Source of the DNA: Actinomycetota bacterium
GTDB taxonomy: Bacteria; Actinomycetota; Acidimicrobiia; Spongiisociales; ZC4RG35
DNA length: 5,757 nucleotides
Reading direction: 5' to 3'
NCBI GenBank assembly: GCA_019347585.1
Contig: JAHWLC010000080.1
Span: 1-5,757, forward strand
Part shown: piece by piece, positions 5,714 to 5,757 of the stretch
Layout of the letters: each line of letters begins with the position of its first letter
Position numbering within the stretch: position 1 is the first letter of the stretch
Notes under the pieces: generated by a model
Databases searched by the model: none
What the model was told of the DNA's origin: nothing
The model's input: the letters and a program-made list of their open reading frames with translations, nothing else
Position numbers and translations under genes: made by a program

Positions 5714-5714
5714 C
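5648..5714 (+). repeat. Direct repeat unit 2 (within the degenerate tRNA-Leu)
   Basis: Second unit of the 67-bp direct repeat, 65 of 67 positions identical to 5534-5600. Its 3' boundary lies one base after the tRNA discriminator position. That resembles the duplicated tRNA 3' ends made by site-specific integration, although a tandem gene duplication gives a similar picture. Confidence 0.9.
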
Positions 5715-5723
5715 TCCTCGATT

Positions 5724-5754
5724 GAATCCCCCCGTCATTACCGCTTCGGGATTC
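5724..5754 (+). repeat. Inverted repeat downstream of the tRNA copies
   Basis: GAATCCC (5724-5730) and GGGATTC (5748-5754) form a perfect seven-pair stem around a 17-base loop. The sequence continues CCCC to the window end, so a following T run cannot be assessed. It could be a transcription terminator for the tRNA locus or an arm of a recombination site. Apart from this hairpin I see nothing in 5715-5757. Confidence 0.4.
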
Positions 5755-5757
5755 CCC

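Noticed and set aside
5204..5738. Antisense reading frames over secG and the tRNA region, with a repeated SERGLEPPRGYEP motif
   Set aside because: This peptide is the well-known false product of translating the complement of class II tRNA genes; its repetition reflects the two tRNA copies.

Overview
This window is high-GC bacterial DNA holding a run of co-directional, tightly packed housekeeping genes, all on the + strand. The order is uvrC (3' part), rapZ, yvcK, pgk, tpiA, gpmA, secG, then a tRNA-Leu and a decayed tRNA-Leu copy. The uvrC-rapZ-yvcK run followed by pgk-tpiA-secG is the conserved neighbourhood of Actinomycetota (Mycobacterium and Streptomyces have uvrC-rapZ-yvcK-whiA ... gap-pgk-tpiA-secG). 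GC-rich codon use and the GGGHG form of the YvcK glycine loop fit that phylum. The departures from the classical order suggest a less-studied or deep-branching actinobacterial lineage; the class cannot be fixed from sequence alone.

Positions 2-697 encode the C-terminal nuclease half and helix-hairpin-helix of UvrC. RapZ follows after 11 nt. From rapZ onward, four successive junctions are 4-nt stop/start overlaps: TTGA at rapZ/yvcK, ATGA at yvcK/pgk, ATGA at pgk/tpiA and TTGA at tpiA/gpmA. rapZ to gpmA (709-5207) is therefore almost certainly one translationally coupled transcript. secG starts 38 nt after gpmA and may belong to the same transcript.

Functionally the block combines DNA repair (UvrC), two proteins tied to cell-envelope precursor metabolism in other bacteria (RapZ P-loop protein, YvcK UDP-sugar-binding protein), three enzymes of central glycolysis (phosphoglycerate kinase, triosephosphate isomerase, phosphoglycerate mutase), and the SecG subunit of the Sec translocon. 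Two genes usual in this neighbourhood, whiA and gap, are absent between yvcK and pgk, while a cofactor-dependent phosphoglycerate mutase gene sits between tpiA and secG.

The right end (5486-5757) carries a promoter-like -10 element, a well-folded class II tRNA-Leu with the uncommon anticodon AAG, and 114 bp further on a second copy. Its 3' two-thirds is nearly identical, but its acceptor stem is broken and it lacks U33. Two short inverted repeats flank this copy. I see no CRISPR array, transposase, integrase or novel multi-gene system. The most notable points are the loss of a catalytic-site arginine in GpmA, which swapping two adjacent bases would restore, the AAG tRNA-Leu with its decayed duplicate, and the altered gene order.
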